Notes under the pieces: generated by a model
What the model saw: only the letters and a program-made list of their open reading frames with translations
What the model was told of the DNA's origin: nothing
Database searches by the model: none
Shown here: one piece after another, positions 1 to 6,894 of the stretch
Numbering within the stretch: the stretch's first letter is position 1
How the letters are laid out: the number at the start of each line of letters is the position of its first letter
Made by a program: the position numbers and the translations under genes
Assembly: GCA_019242135.1 (NCBI GenBank)
Contig: JAFAWC010000482.1
Coordinates: forward strand, 1-11,231
Length of the DNA: 11,231 bases
Source: Mycobacteriaceae bacterium
GTDB taxonomy: Bacteria > Actinomycetota > Actinomycetes > Mycobacteriales > Mycobacteriaceae
Reading direction: 5' to 3'

Positions 1-674
1 AGTTGATCGGACTCGTGACCGGTCCGCTGACCAACCTGGCACTGGCGCTGCGCGCGGAACCGGCGCTGCCGGAACTGCTGCGACGACTGGTGATCATGGG
101 TGGCTCGTTCGGATATCGCGGCAACACTGATCTGGTGGCCGAGTGGAACATCTGCGTCGACCCCGAGGCCGCGGCGGAGGTGCTGGCGGCCTGGTCCGGC
201 AGAGAGAATCTGCCGATCATATTGGGACTCAATCTAACCGAGAAGATCGTGATGTCACCGGCGACCCTCACCCGGCTCGCCGCGGCGGTCGGATGCTCGA
301 CGGTGGAGATGAATGTGCGTGACGCGCGCGGTCAGAGATCGGTCGCGTCGAATCCCCTGATCCGTGCGCTTGAGGACGCGATGCGGTTCTATTTCGAGTT
401 CCACTTCGATCAAGGTGAGGGATTCCTGGCGCACCTGCATGATCCGCTGGCGGCTGCGGTCGCACTGGACCCGGCGCTGGTGCATACCCGCGCAGCCACG
501 GTGGGTGTGGAACTGACGGGCACGCTCACACGAGGGATGACGATCGCCGACTGGTCCGGGCGCTGGGGCCGTCCGCCGAACGCACGCGTCGGTGTGGCCG
601 TCGACCCATTCCTGTTTTTTGATCGCTTCATCGAAAGGGTGGGGCCGTTCGCCCGGCAACTGAACGAGCCGTAA
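1..674 (+). CDS. iunH: Inosine/uridine-preferring nucleoside hydrolase, 3' part (5' end outside window)
   Basis: C-terminal ~223 residues of a nucleoside hydrolase (full family length is about 300). These enzymes cleave the N-glycosidic bond of purine or pyrimidine nucleosides to free base and ribose in cytoplasmic salvage. Seen here: the TGPLTNLALAL segment at the left edge, GGSF...GN followed by AEWNICVDPEAA (visible residues 46-57), which contains the Asn that contacts ribose in this family, GLNLTEK, and HDPLAAA near residue 146, which carries the family's active-site His. The N-terminal DxDxxxDD calcium-binding motif must lie upstream of the window. The TTG at position 3 is internal and not the true start. 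The gene converges on imuB with 30 bases between stop codons, as iunH (Rv3393) does in M. tuberculosis. Substrate preference cannot be told from this fragment. Confidence 0.9.
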   Translation, partial: LIGLVTGPLTNLALALRAEPALPELLRRLVIMGGSFGYRGNTDLVAEWNICVDPEAAAEVLAAWSGRENLPIILGLNLTEKIVMSPATLTRLAAAVGCSTVEMNVRDARGQRSVASNPLIRALEDAMRFYFEFHFDQGEGFLAHLHDPLAAAVALDPALVHTRAATVGVELTGTLTRGMTIADWSGRWGRPPNARVGVAVDPFLFFDRFIERVGPFARQLNEP

Positions 675-704
675 GGGCATCCGGCTCAGTCCGCGCCGAT
701 CTCG

Positions 705-2276
705 TTACTCGTAGATGCCCTCGAGGTACCAGCGCCGCTGGCGATAGCACAGCAAGAAGGCTATGCCAGGATCGCCTTCCTCGTGCCCGACCAACACCTG
801 TGCACGCGCAGTGCGTCCGGTCTTGACCGCTGGATCCCACCAGCGTTCGTCGACCGGCCACGGCCCGGCCCACCAGCGCAGCGGACCGTCGCGATGTGGC
901 GCTTCCAGCCGCGCCGGGTCGGCGGAAAATACTCCCCTGCTGGTCACCCGCACTGGATTACCTTCCGAATCAAGGAGTTCCACCGGATCATCGAGGAGCA
1001 CCGTCGGCGATGGCTCCGGCAACTGACCGGGCCACGGCTGGCACGGATCCGTCCGTGGAACGAGTTCATCGCCCAACGGCACCAAGGTGATCCGCTCCGC
1101 CGGTCCGCGGCCACCGGACAGCACCGGAACCTGGACCGCCTCCGGACCGAGAAGACCCTGCACCCGCACCAGAGCCCGTCGTGCACGCAGCCTGTCTTCC
1201 TCACCGATCCCACCCCACAGCGGCAGCTGCAGCGCCTCGGCCGAGATGACCTCGACCGGGTGCAGCCGAAGCATGGTCACCGGCGCGGTCGGCCGTTCGC
1301 CGGTGCGGTTGTTGAGCCAGCCGTCCAGCTGCCAGCGGACCCGGTCCGCGGTGGCGTCCTCGGTCAACGGCTCTGCGCAGCGCCACACCCGGCTCAGCTC
1401 TTCTCCGTTGGCGGTGACGGCATGGATGGCCAGCCGGGTGCATCCGACGCCGGCCGACATCAGCGTTTGGTGCAGCTGACCGGCCAGCGACCGCCCGGCG
1501 AACGCCGCAGCATCCACCCGGTCGATCGGCGGATCGCAGCGCATCTCGGCGTCCAGTTCCGGCTCCGGCTCGTGGCCGGATGGGCCGCGCTCGGGCTCCC
1601 CGCGGGCGAACCGGTGCGCCACCACCGCGTCGGCGCCGAACCGGGACGCCACGTCGGTACGTGATAGCGCCGCGAACTGGCCGACGGTTCGAATTCCCAA
1701 CCGCCACAATAGATCAGTCAGATCTGCGCGGCTTTCCCCAGACAGGCTCGGCTCGGTGGCCAGCTCGCGGATGGACAGGTTCGTCAGAAACGCGGCATCC
1801 CCGCCGGGCTCGACGATCCGTCCGGCCCGAGCGGCGAACACGGCGGTGGACAACTGGTCGGCGATGCCGGCCTGGCATTCCGCGCCGGCGGCCGAGACCG
1901 TATCGACCAACCGCTCGGCAGCGGCGGATTCGGAACCGAAGTAGCGGGCCGCACCACGCACCGACAGCACCAGCAGGCCGGGACGTAACACCTCGGCGCG
2001 TGGCACCAGGTCGTCCACCGCCGCGGTTACCGGTTCGAAGAACCGGGCGTCGCGACCCGGGTCGGCGGTGACGACGTGCAGTTGCGGACAACGCGCCTGC
2101 GATTCGCGACGGCGCAGGCCTCGTCGTACTCCGGCCGCCCGTGCCGCCGCGGAACAGGCGACCACTCGGTTGGCCAGTGTCACCGCCACCGGCGTTATCG
2201 CGGGCAGGTCCGCGGCGGTGGCGGCCGCGACAGCAGGCCAGTCCATGCACCACAGCGCCAATACACGGGAGGGCAT
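705..2276 (-). CDS. imuB: ImuB, catalytically inactive Y-family polymerase-like mutasome adaptor
   Basis: 523 residues, complete. ImuB is the hub of the mycobacterial mutasome: it binds the beta clamp, ImuA' and the polymerase DnaE2 during SOS-induced translesion synthesis. The N-terminal Y-family fold starts VLALWCMDWPAVAAA, and a helix-hairpin-helix-like stretch WRLGIRTVGQFAALSR lies at 191-206. Where active Y-family polymerases carry the SxDE catalytic acids, this protein reads SVRGA (105-109), so it should not polymerise. The clamp-binding peptide QLPLWG is at 350-355, almost exactly where it lies in M. tuberculosis ImuB. The C-terminal part is Trp/Arg-rich (RWWAGPWPVDERWW, 467-480; YLEGIYE end). 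The ATG follows the imuA' stop by one base (TGA-G-ATG) with only a weak Shine-Dalgarno, so translation is probably coupled to imuA'. Confidence 0.95.
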   Translation of the reverse strand: MPSRVLALWCMDWPAVAAATAADLPAITPVAVTLANRVVACSAAARAAGVRRGLRRRESQARCPQLHVVTADPGRDARFFEPVTAAVDDLVPRAEVLRPGLLVLSVRGAARYFGSESAAAERLVDTVSAAGAECQAGIADQLSTAVFAARAGRIVEPGGDAAFLTNLSIRELATEPSLSGESRADLTDLLWRLGIRTVGQFAALSRTDVASRFGADAVVAHRFARGEPERGPSGHEPEPELDAEMRCDPPIDRVDAAAFAGRSLAGQLHQTLMSAGVGCTRLAIHAVTANGEELSRVWRCAEPLTEDATADRVRWQLDGWLNNRTGERPTAPVTMLRLHPVEVISAEALQLPLWGGIGEEDRLRARRALVRVQGLLGPEAVQVPVLSGGRGPAERITLVPLGDELVPRTDPCQPWPGQLPEPSPTVLLDDPVELLDSEGNPVRVTSRGVFSADPARLEAPHRDGPLRWWAGPWPVDERWWDPAVKTGRTARAQVLVGHEEGDPGIAFLLCYRQRRWYLEGIYE

Positions 2277-2277
2277 C

Positions 2278-2922
2278 TCATCCCGTTCGCGCCATTCGGC
2301 GGTTCGTTATCGCCAGCCGTACCTTGCGGATTCGACCACCCACCTCGTAGCCGCTGACCCTGGCTTCCAGTCCCATCCGTGCACCTTGCCAGTCACCACC
2401 GGTGACCAGAAGCGTGCAGCCCTTGTTGCGGGCCCGCGCTGTCACCGCCCGCGCCCGGGACAGCGGCACCGACCGGCCTCCGAGGCCGAGCACCACCAGA
2501 TCCATCCCGTCCAGCAGCACGGCGGCCACCTCGACCGGATCGGCCCCGGGGTCGGGCACTAGCGCGAGCCGGGACAGGTCCGCACCCATCTCCATGGCGG
2601 CCAGTAGACCGACGTCGGGCTGGCCGACGACAGCGACATGACCACCTGCCGCTGTCGCTGCCGCCACCACACCCAATATCAGTGACCGAGCCCCCGAGGC
2701 CACCACCACCGAGCCGCGCGGCAATCCCCCAGGTAGGTGGTTGGCCAGCGATTCGGGTATCGACAGCAAACTTTTGGAGTCGAGGATGAGTTCCTCGCCC
2801 CGGGGCGGCGCCGCGTGGCCACGACTGGCCCTCCCCGACACCGCCGCGATCTTGCGGCGCAGGTGTTCTACCTGGTCAGCGCGGTCTAAAGGGCGGGGGG
2901 CCTGGCTTATCGCTGCTGTCAC
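2278..2922 (-). CDS. imuA': ImuA', RecA-like mutasome accessory protein
   Basis: 214 residues, first gene of the imuA'-imuB operon. ImuA' has a RecA-related fold and supports DnaE2/ImuB-dependent damage-induced mutagenesis in mycobacteria. Seen: an N-terminal helix ([17 protein letters not shown], 14-30), then the RecA-like core from about residue 45. The Walker A position reads [11 protein letters not shown] (73-83) and lacks the GxxxxGK[ST] signature, so ATP binding is doubtful. A hydrophobic strand DLVVLGLGG (141-149) occupies the Walker B region without the usual acidic end. The start is GTG at 2922, preceded by a Shine-Dalgarno-like AAAGGTG (2928-2934) at normal spacing. A LexA box lies at 2958-2973. 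dnaE2 is not in this window, in keeping with the split arrangement of mycobacteria. Confidence 0.93.
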   Translation of the reverse strand: MTAAISQAPRPLDRADQVEHLRRKIAAVSGRASRGHAAPPRGEELILDSKSLLSIPESLANHLPGGLPRGSVVVASGARSLILGVVAAATAAGGHVAVVGQPDVGLLAAMEMGADLSRLALVPDPGADPVEVAAVLLDGMDLVVLGLGGRSVPLSRARAVTARARNKGCTLLVTGGDWQGARMGLEARVSGYEVGGRIRKVRLAITNRRMARTG

Positions 2923-2957
2923 AGCAGCACCTTTAGCACCATCTGCTTAACCTGTGT

Positions 2958-2973
2958 TCGAATGTATGTTCGA
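2958..2973. promoter_or_regulatory. LexA (SOS) box in front of imuA'
   Basis: The + strand reads TCGAATGTATGTTCGA, matching the mycobacterial SOS box TCGAAC-N4-GTTCGA at 11 of 12 defined positions. On the imuA' strand the upstream half-site TCGAAC is perfect. It lies 35 bases upstream of the imuA' GTG and 63 bases upstream of the divergent reductase ATG. LexA control of imuA'-imuB is established in mycobacteria. Whether the same site affects the divergent gene is open. Confidence 0.93.
2961..2966 (-). promoter_or_regulatory. Candidate -10 element of imuA' inside the LexA box
   Basis: The minus strand reads TACATT (TANNNT type) within the LexA box. Transcription would start near 2954, giving a leader of about 30 bases that carries the AAAGGTG ribosome-binding site. 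LexA bound at the box would directly block RNA polymerase. No convincing -35 is visible. Confidence 0.4.
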
Positions 2974-3023
2974 TACAGTCAGTAAACACCCACCCACCGA
3001 CACCGTCAAGCGACAGGCGAGTG

Positions 3024-3029
3024 TACGTT
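3024..3029 (+). promoter_or_regulatory. Candidate -10 element for a leaderless start of the F420-type reductase
   Basis: TACGTT (TANNNT) lies seven bases before the ATG at 3037, so transcription would begin at or within a base or two of the start codon. This agrees with the absence of a Shine-Dalgarno sequence there. An alternative is TACAGT at 2974-2979, just beside the LexA box, which would give a leader of about 50 bases. Confidence 0.35.
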
Positions 3030-3036
3030 TCGCCGC

Positions 3037-3537
3037 ATGCCGCTGCCCTATGCCGACCCGCACAAGAAGCGGGGTCGCTGGTATACCGCCTTGGAAAGCT
3101 TTGGTCGCTCGCGTCCGGGACAGTTCGTGGCCCGCCACGTCACCCCTCGCATCGACCCGTGGCTATTCCGCGCGACCCGAGGCCGCTACCCATCAAAGCT
3201 CGGCGGGGTTTCTACCGCACCTCTGCTGACTATCGGAGCCAAGTCGGGTCAGCCGCGAGAGCACCAGCTCACCTACTTTCACGACGGACATGACGCCATC
3301 GTGATTGCCTCCAACTATGGAGGACCCAAACATCCGCAGTGGTACTACAACTTGAAGGCCAATCCTGAGTGCGAATTTGGTGACGAGAAATTCGTGGCGA
3401 AGGAGGTCACCGACCCCGACGATTACGCATACCTATATGGACTCGCTGGGAAGGTCTACGCCGGTTGGAACGACTACCGCCTGAAAACAGACCCCATCGG
3501 TCGTCGCATCCCGGTCTTCCGACTCAAGCCGCGCTAG
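3037..3537 (+). CDS. Deazaflavin (F420)-dependent nitroreductase-family protein
   Basis: 166 residues. It belongs to the split-beta-barrel family of M. tuberculosis Ddn (Rv3547), whose members use reduced coenzyme F420 to reduce quinones and some nitro compounds. Family signatures are visible: PLLTIGAKSGQPREHQLTYF (62-81), matching the LLTTxGRKSGxPR...L.Y core that lines the F420 pocket, and ASNYGGPKHPQWYYNLKANP (91-110), the strongly conserved G.PKHPxWyxNLkANP segment. The N-terminus is basic and aromatic (KKRGRWYTALESFGRS), resembling the membrane-associated N-terminus of Ddn. There is no signal peptide. The ATG at 3037 lacks a Shine-Dalgarno and may be leaderless. The gene is divergent from imuA' and convergent with guaA. 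The natural substrate cannot be inferred, because mycobacteria carry many paralogues. Confidence 0.88.
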   Translation: MPLPYADPHKKRGRWYTALESFGRSRPGQFVARHVTPRIDPWLFRATRGRYPSKLGGVSTAPLLTIGAKSGQPREHQLTYFHDGHDAIVIASNYGGPKHPQWYYNLKANPECEFGDEKFVAKEVTDPDDYAYLYGLAGKVYAGWNDYRLKTDPIGRRIPVFRLKPR

Positions 3538-3539
3538 CG

Positions 3540-3596
3540 CCGCCGTCGCAGTTCAAAGCCGACCCTCTACCACGTGATGGCCGGCCGCGACGGTGG
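3540..3596. terminator. Candidate bidirectional terminator stem between the reductase gene and guaA
   Basis: The arms CCGCCGTCGC (3540-3549) and GCGACGGTGG (3587-3596) can pair over ten positions with one G-U. The loop is 37 bases. The stem lies wholly in the 62-base gap between two convergent stop codons. There is no T-run on either side. The long loop makes this a weak call. Confidence 0.3.
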
Positions 3597-3599
3597 ACC

Positions 3600-5156
3600 T
3601 TATTCCCACTCGATGGTGCCCGGCGGCTTGCTCGTGATGTCGAGCACCACCCTGTTGACCTCGGCCACCTCGTTGGTGATCCGCGTCGAGATGCGCTCCA
3701 GCGTTTCGTACGGGATCCGTGTCCAGTCGGCGGTCATCGCATCCTCACTGGACACGGGCCGCAACACGATCGGATGACCGTACGTGCGTCCGTCGCCCTG
3801 CACGCCCACCGACCGGATGTCTGCCAGCAGCACCACCGGGCACTGCCAGATCAGTCTGTCCAGCCCCGCCGCGGTCAGCTCCTCCCGCGCGATCGCATCC
3901 GCGCGGCGCAGCGTGTCCAGCCGCTGCGCGGTGACTTCCCCGACGATGCGGATCCCCAGGCCGGGTCCGGGAAAAGGTTGGCGCGCAACGATTTCCTCCG
4001 GCAGCCCCAGCTCCCGCCCTACCGCACGGACCTCGTCCTTGAAAAGCAGCCGCAACGGTTCCACCAGCGTGAAGTTGAGATCGGCCGGCAGCCCCCCGAC
4101 ATTGTGATGACTCTTGATGTTCGCGGTCCCGCTGCCTCCGCCCGACTCCACGACATCCGGGTAGAGCGTGCCCTGCACCAGAAACCTGACCTCAGAACCG
4201 CTGTCGCCCACTAGCTCTCGCACGGCACCCTCGAATGTGCGGATGAACTCGCGTCCGATGATCTTGCGTTTGCCCTCGGGGTTGTGCACCGCGGATAACG
4301 CCTCCAGGAACCGGTCGGCGGCGTCGACCGTCACCAGCCGCGCACCGGTGGCCGCCACGAAATCGCGTTCCACCTGGACACGTTCGCCCGCGCGCAGCAG
4401 ACCGTGGTCGACGAACACGCAGGTCAACCGATCGCCGATCGCCCGCTGCACCAACGCCGCCGCCACCGCCGAGTCAACCCCGCCGGACAGCCCACAGATC
4501 GCCCGCCCCTCGCCGATCTGTGCGCGCACCTGCTCGGTCAGCGCGTCGGCGATGTTCGCCGGGGTCCACGACGAATCGATGCCGGCGAACTCGTGCAGGA
4601 ACCGGCTGAGCACCTGTTGGCCGTGCGGGCTGTGCATGACCTCGGGGTGATACTGCACGCCGGCCAGTCTGCGGGCGTGGTTCTCGAAGGCCGCCACCGG
4701 CGCTCCTGCGGTGCTGGCCACCACATCGAAGCCCGCAGGTGCCGAGGTGACGGCGTCGCCGTGGCTCATCCACACCGGTTGTGTCTCCGGCAAACCCGAA
4801 TGTAGCTGACCCCCGGCAACTTTGAGCTCGGTCCGGCCGTATTCACTGGTTCCCGTGTGTGCCACCGTCCCGCCCAGGGCCTGGGCCATCGCCTGAAACC
4901 CGTAGCAGATGCCGAACACCGGCACACCGAGGTCGAACAGCGCCGGATCCAATTGCGGGGCGCCTTCGGTGTACACGCTGGCGGGCCCGCCCGACAGCAC
5001 TATCGCAACAGGATCCTTGGCCTTGACATCCGCGACGCTGGCCGTGTGTGGGATGACCTCGGAATAGACCCGTGCCTCCCGCACCCGGCGAGCGATCAAC
5101 TGGGCATACTGGGCGCCGAAGTCGATCACCAGAACCGGTCGAACTCCCTCTGTCAC
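3600..5156 (-). CDS. guaA: GMP synthase (glutamine-hydrolysing)
   Basis: 518 residues, complete. It converts XMP + ATP + glutamine to GMP, the last step of guanine nucleotide synthesis, in the cytoplasm. Domain 1 is a class I glutamine amidotransferase (about 7-195): nucleophile Cys84 in GICYGFQAM, with His170 and Glu172 in VQYHPEVMH. Domain 2 is the N-type ATP pyrophosphatase, with P-loop SGGVDS at 224-229. The C-terminal dimerisation domain includes [12 protein letters not shown] (392-403) and ends in the family's TIEWE. It is slightly shorter at the N-terminus than I recall for the M. tuberculosis protein (about 525 residues). The start is GTG at 5156. No Shine-Dalgarno precedes it, and a TAAAAT hexamer at 5163-5168 is placed for a leaderless message. 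GuaB2, which supplies XMP, is encoded about 5 kb to the right on the same strand. Confidence 0.98.
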   Translation of the reverse strand: MTEGVRPVLVIDFGAQYAQLIARRVREARVYSEVIPHTASVADVKAKDPVAIVLSGGPASVYTEGAPQLDPALFDLGVPVFGICYGFQAMAQALGGTVAHTGTSEYGRTELKVAGGQLHSGLPETQPVWMSHGDAVTSAPAGFDVVASTAGAPVAAFENHARRLAGVQYHPEVMHSPHGQQVLSRFLHEFAGIDSSWTPANIADALTEQVRAQIGEGRAICGLSGGVDSAVAAALVQRAIGDRLTCVFVDHGLLRAGERVQVERDFVAATGARLVTVDAADRFLEALSAVHNPEGKRKIIGREFIRTFEGAVRELVGDSGSEVRFLVQGTLYPDVVESGGGSGTANIKSHHNVGGLPADLNFTLVEPLRLLFKDEVRAVGRELGLPEEIVARQPFPGPGLGIRIVGEVTAQRLDTLRRADAIAREELTAAGLDRLIWQCPVVLLADIRSVGVQGDGRTYGHPIVLRPVSSEDAMTADWTRIPYETLERISTRITNEVAEVNRVVLDITSKPPGTIEWE

Positions 5157-5162
5157 ACCGCA

Positions 5163-5168
5163 ATTTTA
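5163..5168 (-). promoter_or_regulatory. Candidate -10 element for leaderless guaA transcription
   Basis: The minus strand reads TAAAAT, then six bases (TGCGGT), then the GTG start. The seventh base after the hexamer, a normal initiation position, is the first base of the start codon. No Shine-Dalgarno or clear -35 is present. Leaderless genes are common in mycobacteria. Confidence 0.55.
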
Positions 5169-5182
5169 GGGCAGCACATTCA

Positions 5183-5488
5183 TCAGCCCTTGCGGCGCAG
5201 CATCCATGCCGGTATCCAGTGGGTCACCGAACGGCTGTTGGCACCGTAGCTGACCGGATAGCTCACCAATCCCCACCAATGACCTTGCTCGCACAGGCCC
5301 CAGCAGCACAGCCGCCCCTCGACGACCTTGTGCATCTGCAGGCCGGCGGGGTGATAGGCGCCGCGGCGGTGGGGTTCCCGCGGGAAAAGCGCCCCAAGAT
5401 CGATCAGCACCAGGACCGGCGGCTCGACCGCGCGAAACGGATCGGGCACCGGCTGGCCGCTGTAGTTGATCCCCTGCAGATCACCCAC
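5183..5488 (-). CDS. Unrecognised small W/C/H-rich protein, candidate SOS-regulated gene
   Basis: 101 residues from GTG 5488. I do not recognise the family. There is no signal peptide and no clear membrane span; a short hydrophobic strand VEPPVLVLIDLGALF lies at 21-35. The second half is rich in Trp, Cys and His: CCWGLCEQGHWWG (61-73) places C61, C62, C66 and H70 in a possible metal-binding pattern, followed by VTHWIPAW (88-95) and a basic end MLRRKG. The GTG is chosen because TATGAT at 5495-5500 is correctly placed for a leaderless start, and a LexA-type box (5492-5507) covers that hexamer. The same frame extends to a TTG at 5545 (120 residues), which overlaps the stop codon of the upstream gene and would allow coupled translation. 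The stop lies 26 bases before guaA. Codon use and composition look coding, but the protein's existence is an inference. Confidence 0.68.
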   Translation of the reverse strand: MGDLQGINYSGQPVPDPFRAVEPPVLVLIDLGALFPREPHRRGAYHPAGLQMHKVVEGRLCCWGLCEQGHWWGLVSYPVSYGANSRSVTHWIPAWMLRRKG

Positions 5489-5491
5489 GGT

Positions 5492-5507
5492 TCGATCATA
5501 CGTTCGA
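5492..5507. promoter_or_regulatory. Second LexA (SOS)-type box
   Basis: The minus strand reads TCGAACGTATGATCGA. Compared with TCGAAC-N4-GTTCGA, 11 of 12 defined positions match, with a perfect upstream half-site and one mismatch in the downstream half, as in the imuA' box. It ends three bases before the GTG of the 101-residue protein and covers that gene's candidate -10. It could be a chance match, but its position is what a repressor site needs. Confidence 0.72.
5495..5500 (-). promoter_or_regulatory. Candidate -10 element for the small unknown gene
   Basis: The minus strand reads TATGAT, five of six matches to TATAAT, followed by six bases (CGAACC) and the GTG at 5488. The seventh base is the G of the start codon, giving a leaderless message. 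It lies inside the LexA-type box. The palindrome GGTTAACC at 5515-5522 occupies the spacer/-35 area, where no standard -35 is seen. Confidence 0.5.
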
Positions 5508-5541
5508 TTAGGCCGGTTAACCCCGGGATGAAGCGGCGGCG

Positions 5542-6594
5542 TCAATCGTTGTGACCGTGGCTGCCTCGCAGCTTGGCGGCGCGCTTGAGGTCCTGCTGGA
5601 ATTTCGCCTCGCGTTTTTCCGCAGCACGAGTATCGCGCTCAGGCAGCTGCAGCTGATCTTCGGCCGGCATGCCCGCCTGTAACTCGCGTCCCCGCTCGAG
5701 TTCCGCGTCTAGCTCCGCACCGAATAGCAAGGCAACGTTGGTGATCCACAACCACAGCAAGAAGACGATCACCCCGGCCAAACTGCCGTAGGTCTTGTTG
5801 TAGCGGCCGAAGTTGGCGACGTAGGTGCCAAACAGCAGCGACACGATGATCCATACCAGGATCGCCACAGCCGCCCCGACGCTGATCCAGCGAAACTTTG
5901 GCTGTCGCACATTAGGTGTTGCGTAGTACAAAATCGCGACAGCCACGATGACAAAGCCCAAGATGACGGGCCATCGGGCGATGTTCCAGACCGTCAGCGC
6001 CACGTGCCCCGCACCAAGAGCATCTCCGATCGCTTTGGCCACCGGACCGCTGACGGCCAACATCAACCCCACCGCGCCGGCCATGATCAATCCGCCCAGG
6101 GTGAGCAGCAGCTGAAGCGGCCGCAGTTTCCAGACCGGCCGGCCCTCGGGGATCTCATATATCCGGTTCATCGCCCGGCCGAACGCCCCGACGTAGCCCG
6201 ATGCCGACCACAAACCGCCGACGATGCCGGCGATCAGCGCGGCTCCCGCCGACGGTGAATTCACCAGTTGCTGGATCGGGTCCCGCACGGTATCGGACAC
6301 CGAATGTGGACCCAACTCACCGACGATCTGCAGCACCGTGTCGGTGGTGCGCCTACCTTGCCCGACCACCCCGAGCAGCGACACCATCACCACCAGCGCC
6401 GGAAACACCGATAACACAGCGTAGTAAGTCAGTGCGGCAGCCAGGTCAGTGCATTGATCGCGAGAAAATTGGCGGGCGGTGCGTCGCAGCACATAGAGCA
6501 CCGACGGCTTGGTCAAATCGGTTGGTGACTCCGGCTTCAGCGGATCGTTCGGGCCAACCGAAACATTCTCCTGGGACGGCACAGCCGCGGACAT
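5542..6594 (-). CDS. YihY/BrkB-family (UPF0761) inner membrane protein
   Basis: 350 residues. It is a multi-pass membrane protein of the YihY/virulence-factor BrkB family, whose molecular function is unsettled; the old RNase BN name for E. coli relatives was a misassignment. About six membrane segments are visible near 50-76, 117-137, 159-181, 207-225, 236-258 and 270-293. Family motifs are AALTYYAVLSVFPAL (52-66), ASGYVGAFGRAMNRIYE (131-147) and YGSLAGVIVFLLWLWITN (269-286), then GAELDAELE. The first ~30 residues are polar. The last ~55 are highly charged (AAEKREAKFQQDLKRAAKLR) and likely cytoplasmic. The start is ATG 6594; a purine-rich GAAGGGG at 6607-6613 is a rather distant Shine-Dalgarno, so a different start is possible. 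Its stop overlaps the alternative TTG start of the small gene that follows. Confidence 0.9.
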   Translation of the reverse strand: MSAAVPSQENVSVGPNDPLKPESPTDLTKPSVLYVLRRTARQFSRDQCTDLAAALTYYAVLSVFPALVVMVSLLGVVGQGRRTTDTVLQIVGELGPHSVSDTVRDPIQQLVNSPSAGAALIAGIVGGLWSASGYVGAFGRAMNRIYEIPEGRPVWKLRPLQLLLTLGGLIMAGAVGLMLAVSGPVAKAIGDALGAGHVALTVWNIARWPVILGFVIVAVAILYYATPNVRQPKFRWISVGAAVAILVWIIVSLLFGTYVANFGRYNKTYGSLAGVIVFLLWLWITNVALLFGAELDAELERGRELQAGMPAEDQLQLPERDTRAAEKREAKFQQDLKRAAKLRGSHGHND

Positions 6595-6881
6595 ACCTGG
6601 CCCGTACCCCTTCGTTGGCAGCCAGAAACCGACCCCGGTTTGGTGCGCCTTCGTGGCCGAGAGCGTCCCGCTGCAGGTGATTTCGCTTGCTGAGCAGGGG
6701 GAAACGTACGGCCACTCGCGGTTACCCGGGTGGGCCCCTCACGTGCGAGCAGATCGTTTAGCTTGAGGCGCTGCATGTTTCGGTTCCGCGATATGTGAAT
6801 GCGGCTTGTCCCTTCGGAGAACCGCGTTCCGCCCAGGAGGTCGCCGCAGCTAACTTGCCGGCGAAAACCAGCCGACTCGGC
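6595..6881. other. Intergenic gap without a convincing gene
   Basis: 287 bases between the choD stop and the yihY-type start. Both strands have open frames, but codon use is poor, starts lack ribosome-binding sites, and no family motif is seen. One frame, from ATG 6776 (-), reads MQRLKLNDLLAREG and then becomes Arg/Pro/Ser-rich without coding character. No tRNA shape or T-loop GGTTCGA is present. The yihY promoter is probably here, but I cannot place it. Confidence 0.5.
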
Positions 6882-6894
6882 TCAGCCGGCCGAG
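6876..6894 (-). terminator. Weak hairpin at the choD stop codon, candidate terminator
   Basis: The arms CTCGGC (6876-6881) and GCCGAG (6889-6894) flank a seven-base loop and overlap the choD stop (6882-6884). On the minus strand an alternative palindrome, AGCCGA-G-TCGGCT, followed by GGTTTTC lies just downstream. Stems are short and the region is repetitive (two copies of ACCGGCTCG inside choD), so confidence is low. Confidence 0.25.

Noticed and set aside
783..1664. A 293-codon + strand open frame opposite imuB
   Set aside because: It is the antisense shadow of imuB. The product is Arg/Pro/Gln-rich and no ribosome-binding site is present.
1685..1692. Isolated GTTCGAAT and similar half-sites (also near 2034 and 7925) as further LexA boxes
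   Set aside because: Each lacks the second half-site at the four-base spacing, and all lie inside coding sequence.
5489..5545. N-terminal extension of the small unknown protein to TTG 5545
   Set aside because: TTG is a rare start and this segment contains the LexA-type box and -10 hexamer, so it is better read as promoter. It is kept only as an alternative because it overlaps the yihY-type stop.
6537..6776. A 79-codon minus-strand open frame in the choD-yihY gap (MQRLKLNDLLAREG...)
   Set aside because: The first few codons look plausible, but the rest has poor codon bias and low-complexity Arg/Pro/Ser content, and it runs into yihY out of frame.
6595..6881. A possible tRNA or small RNA, because of a TGGCCGAGAG stretch reminiscent of a tRNA D-arm
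   Set aside because: There is no matching acceptor stem, anticodon arm or GGTTCGA T-loop, and no promoter-terminator pair frames a small RNA.
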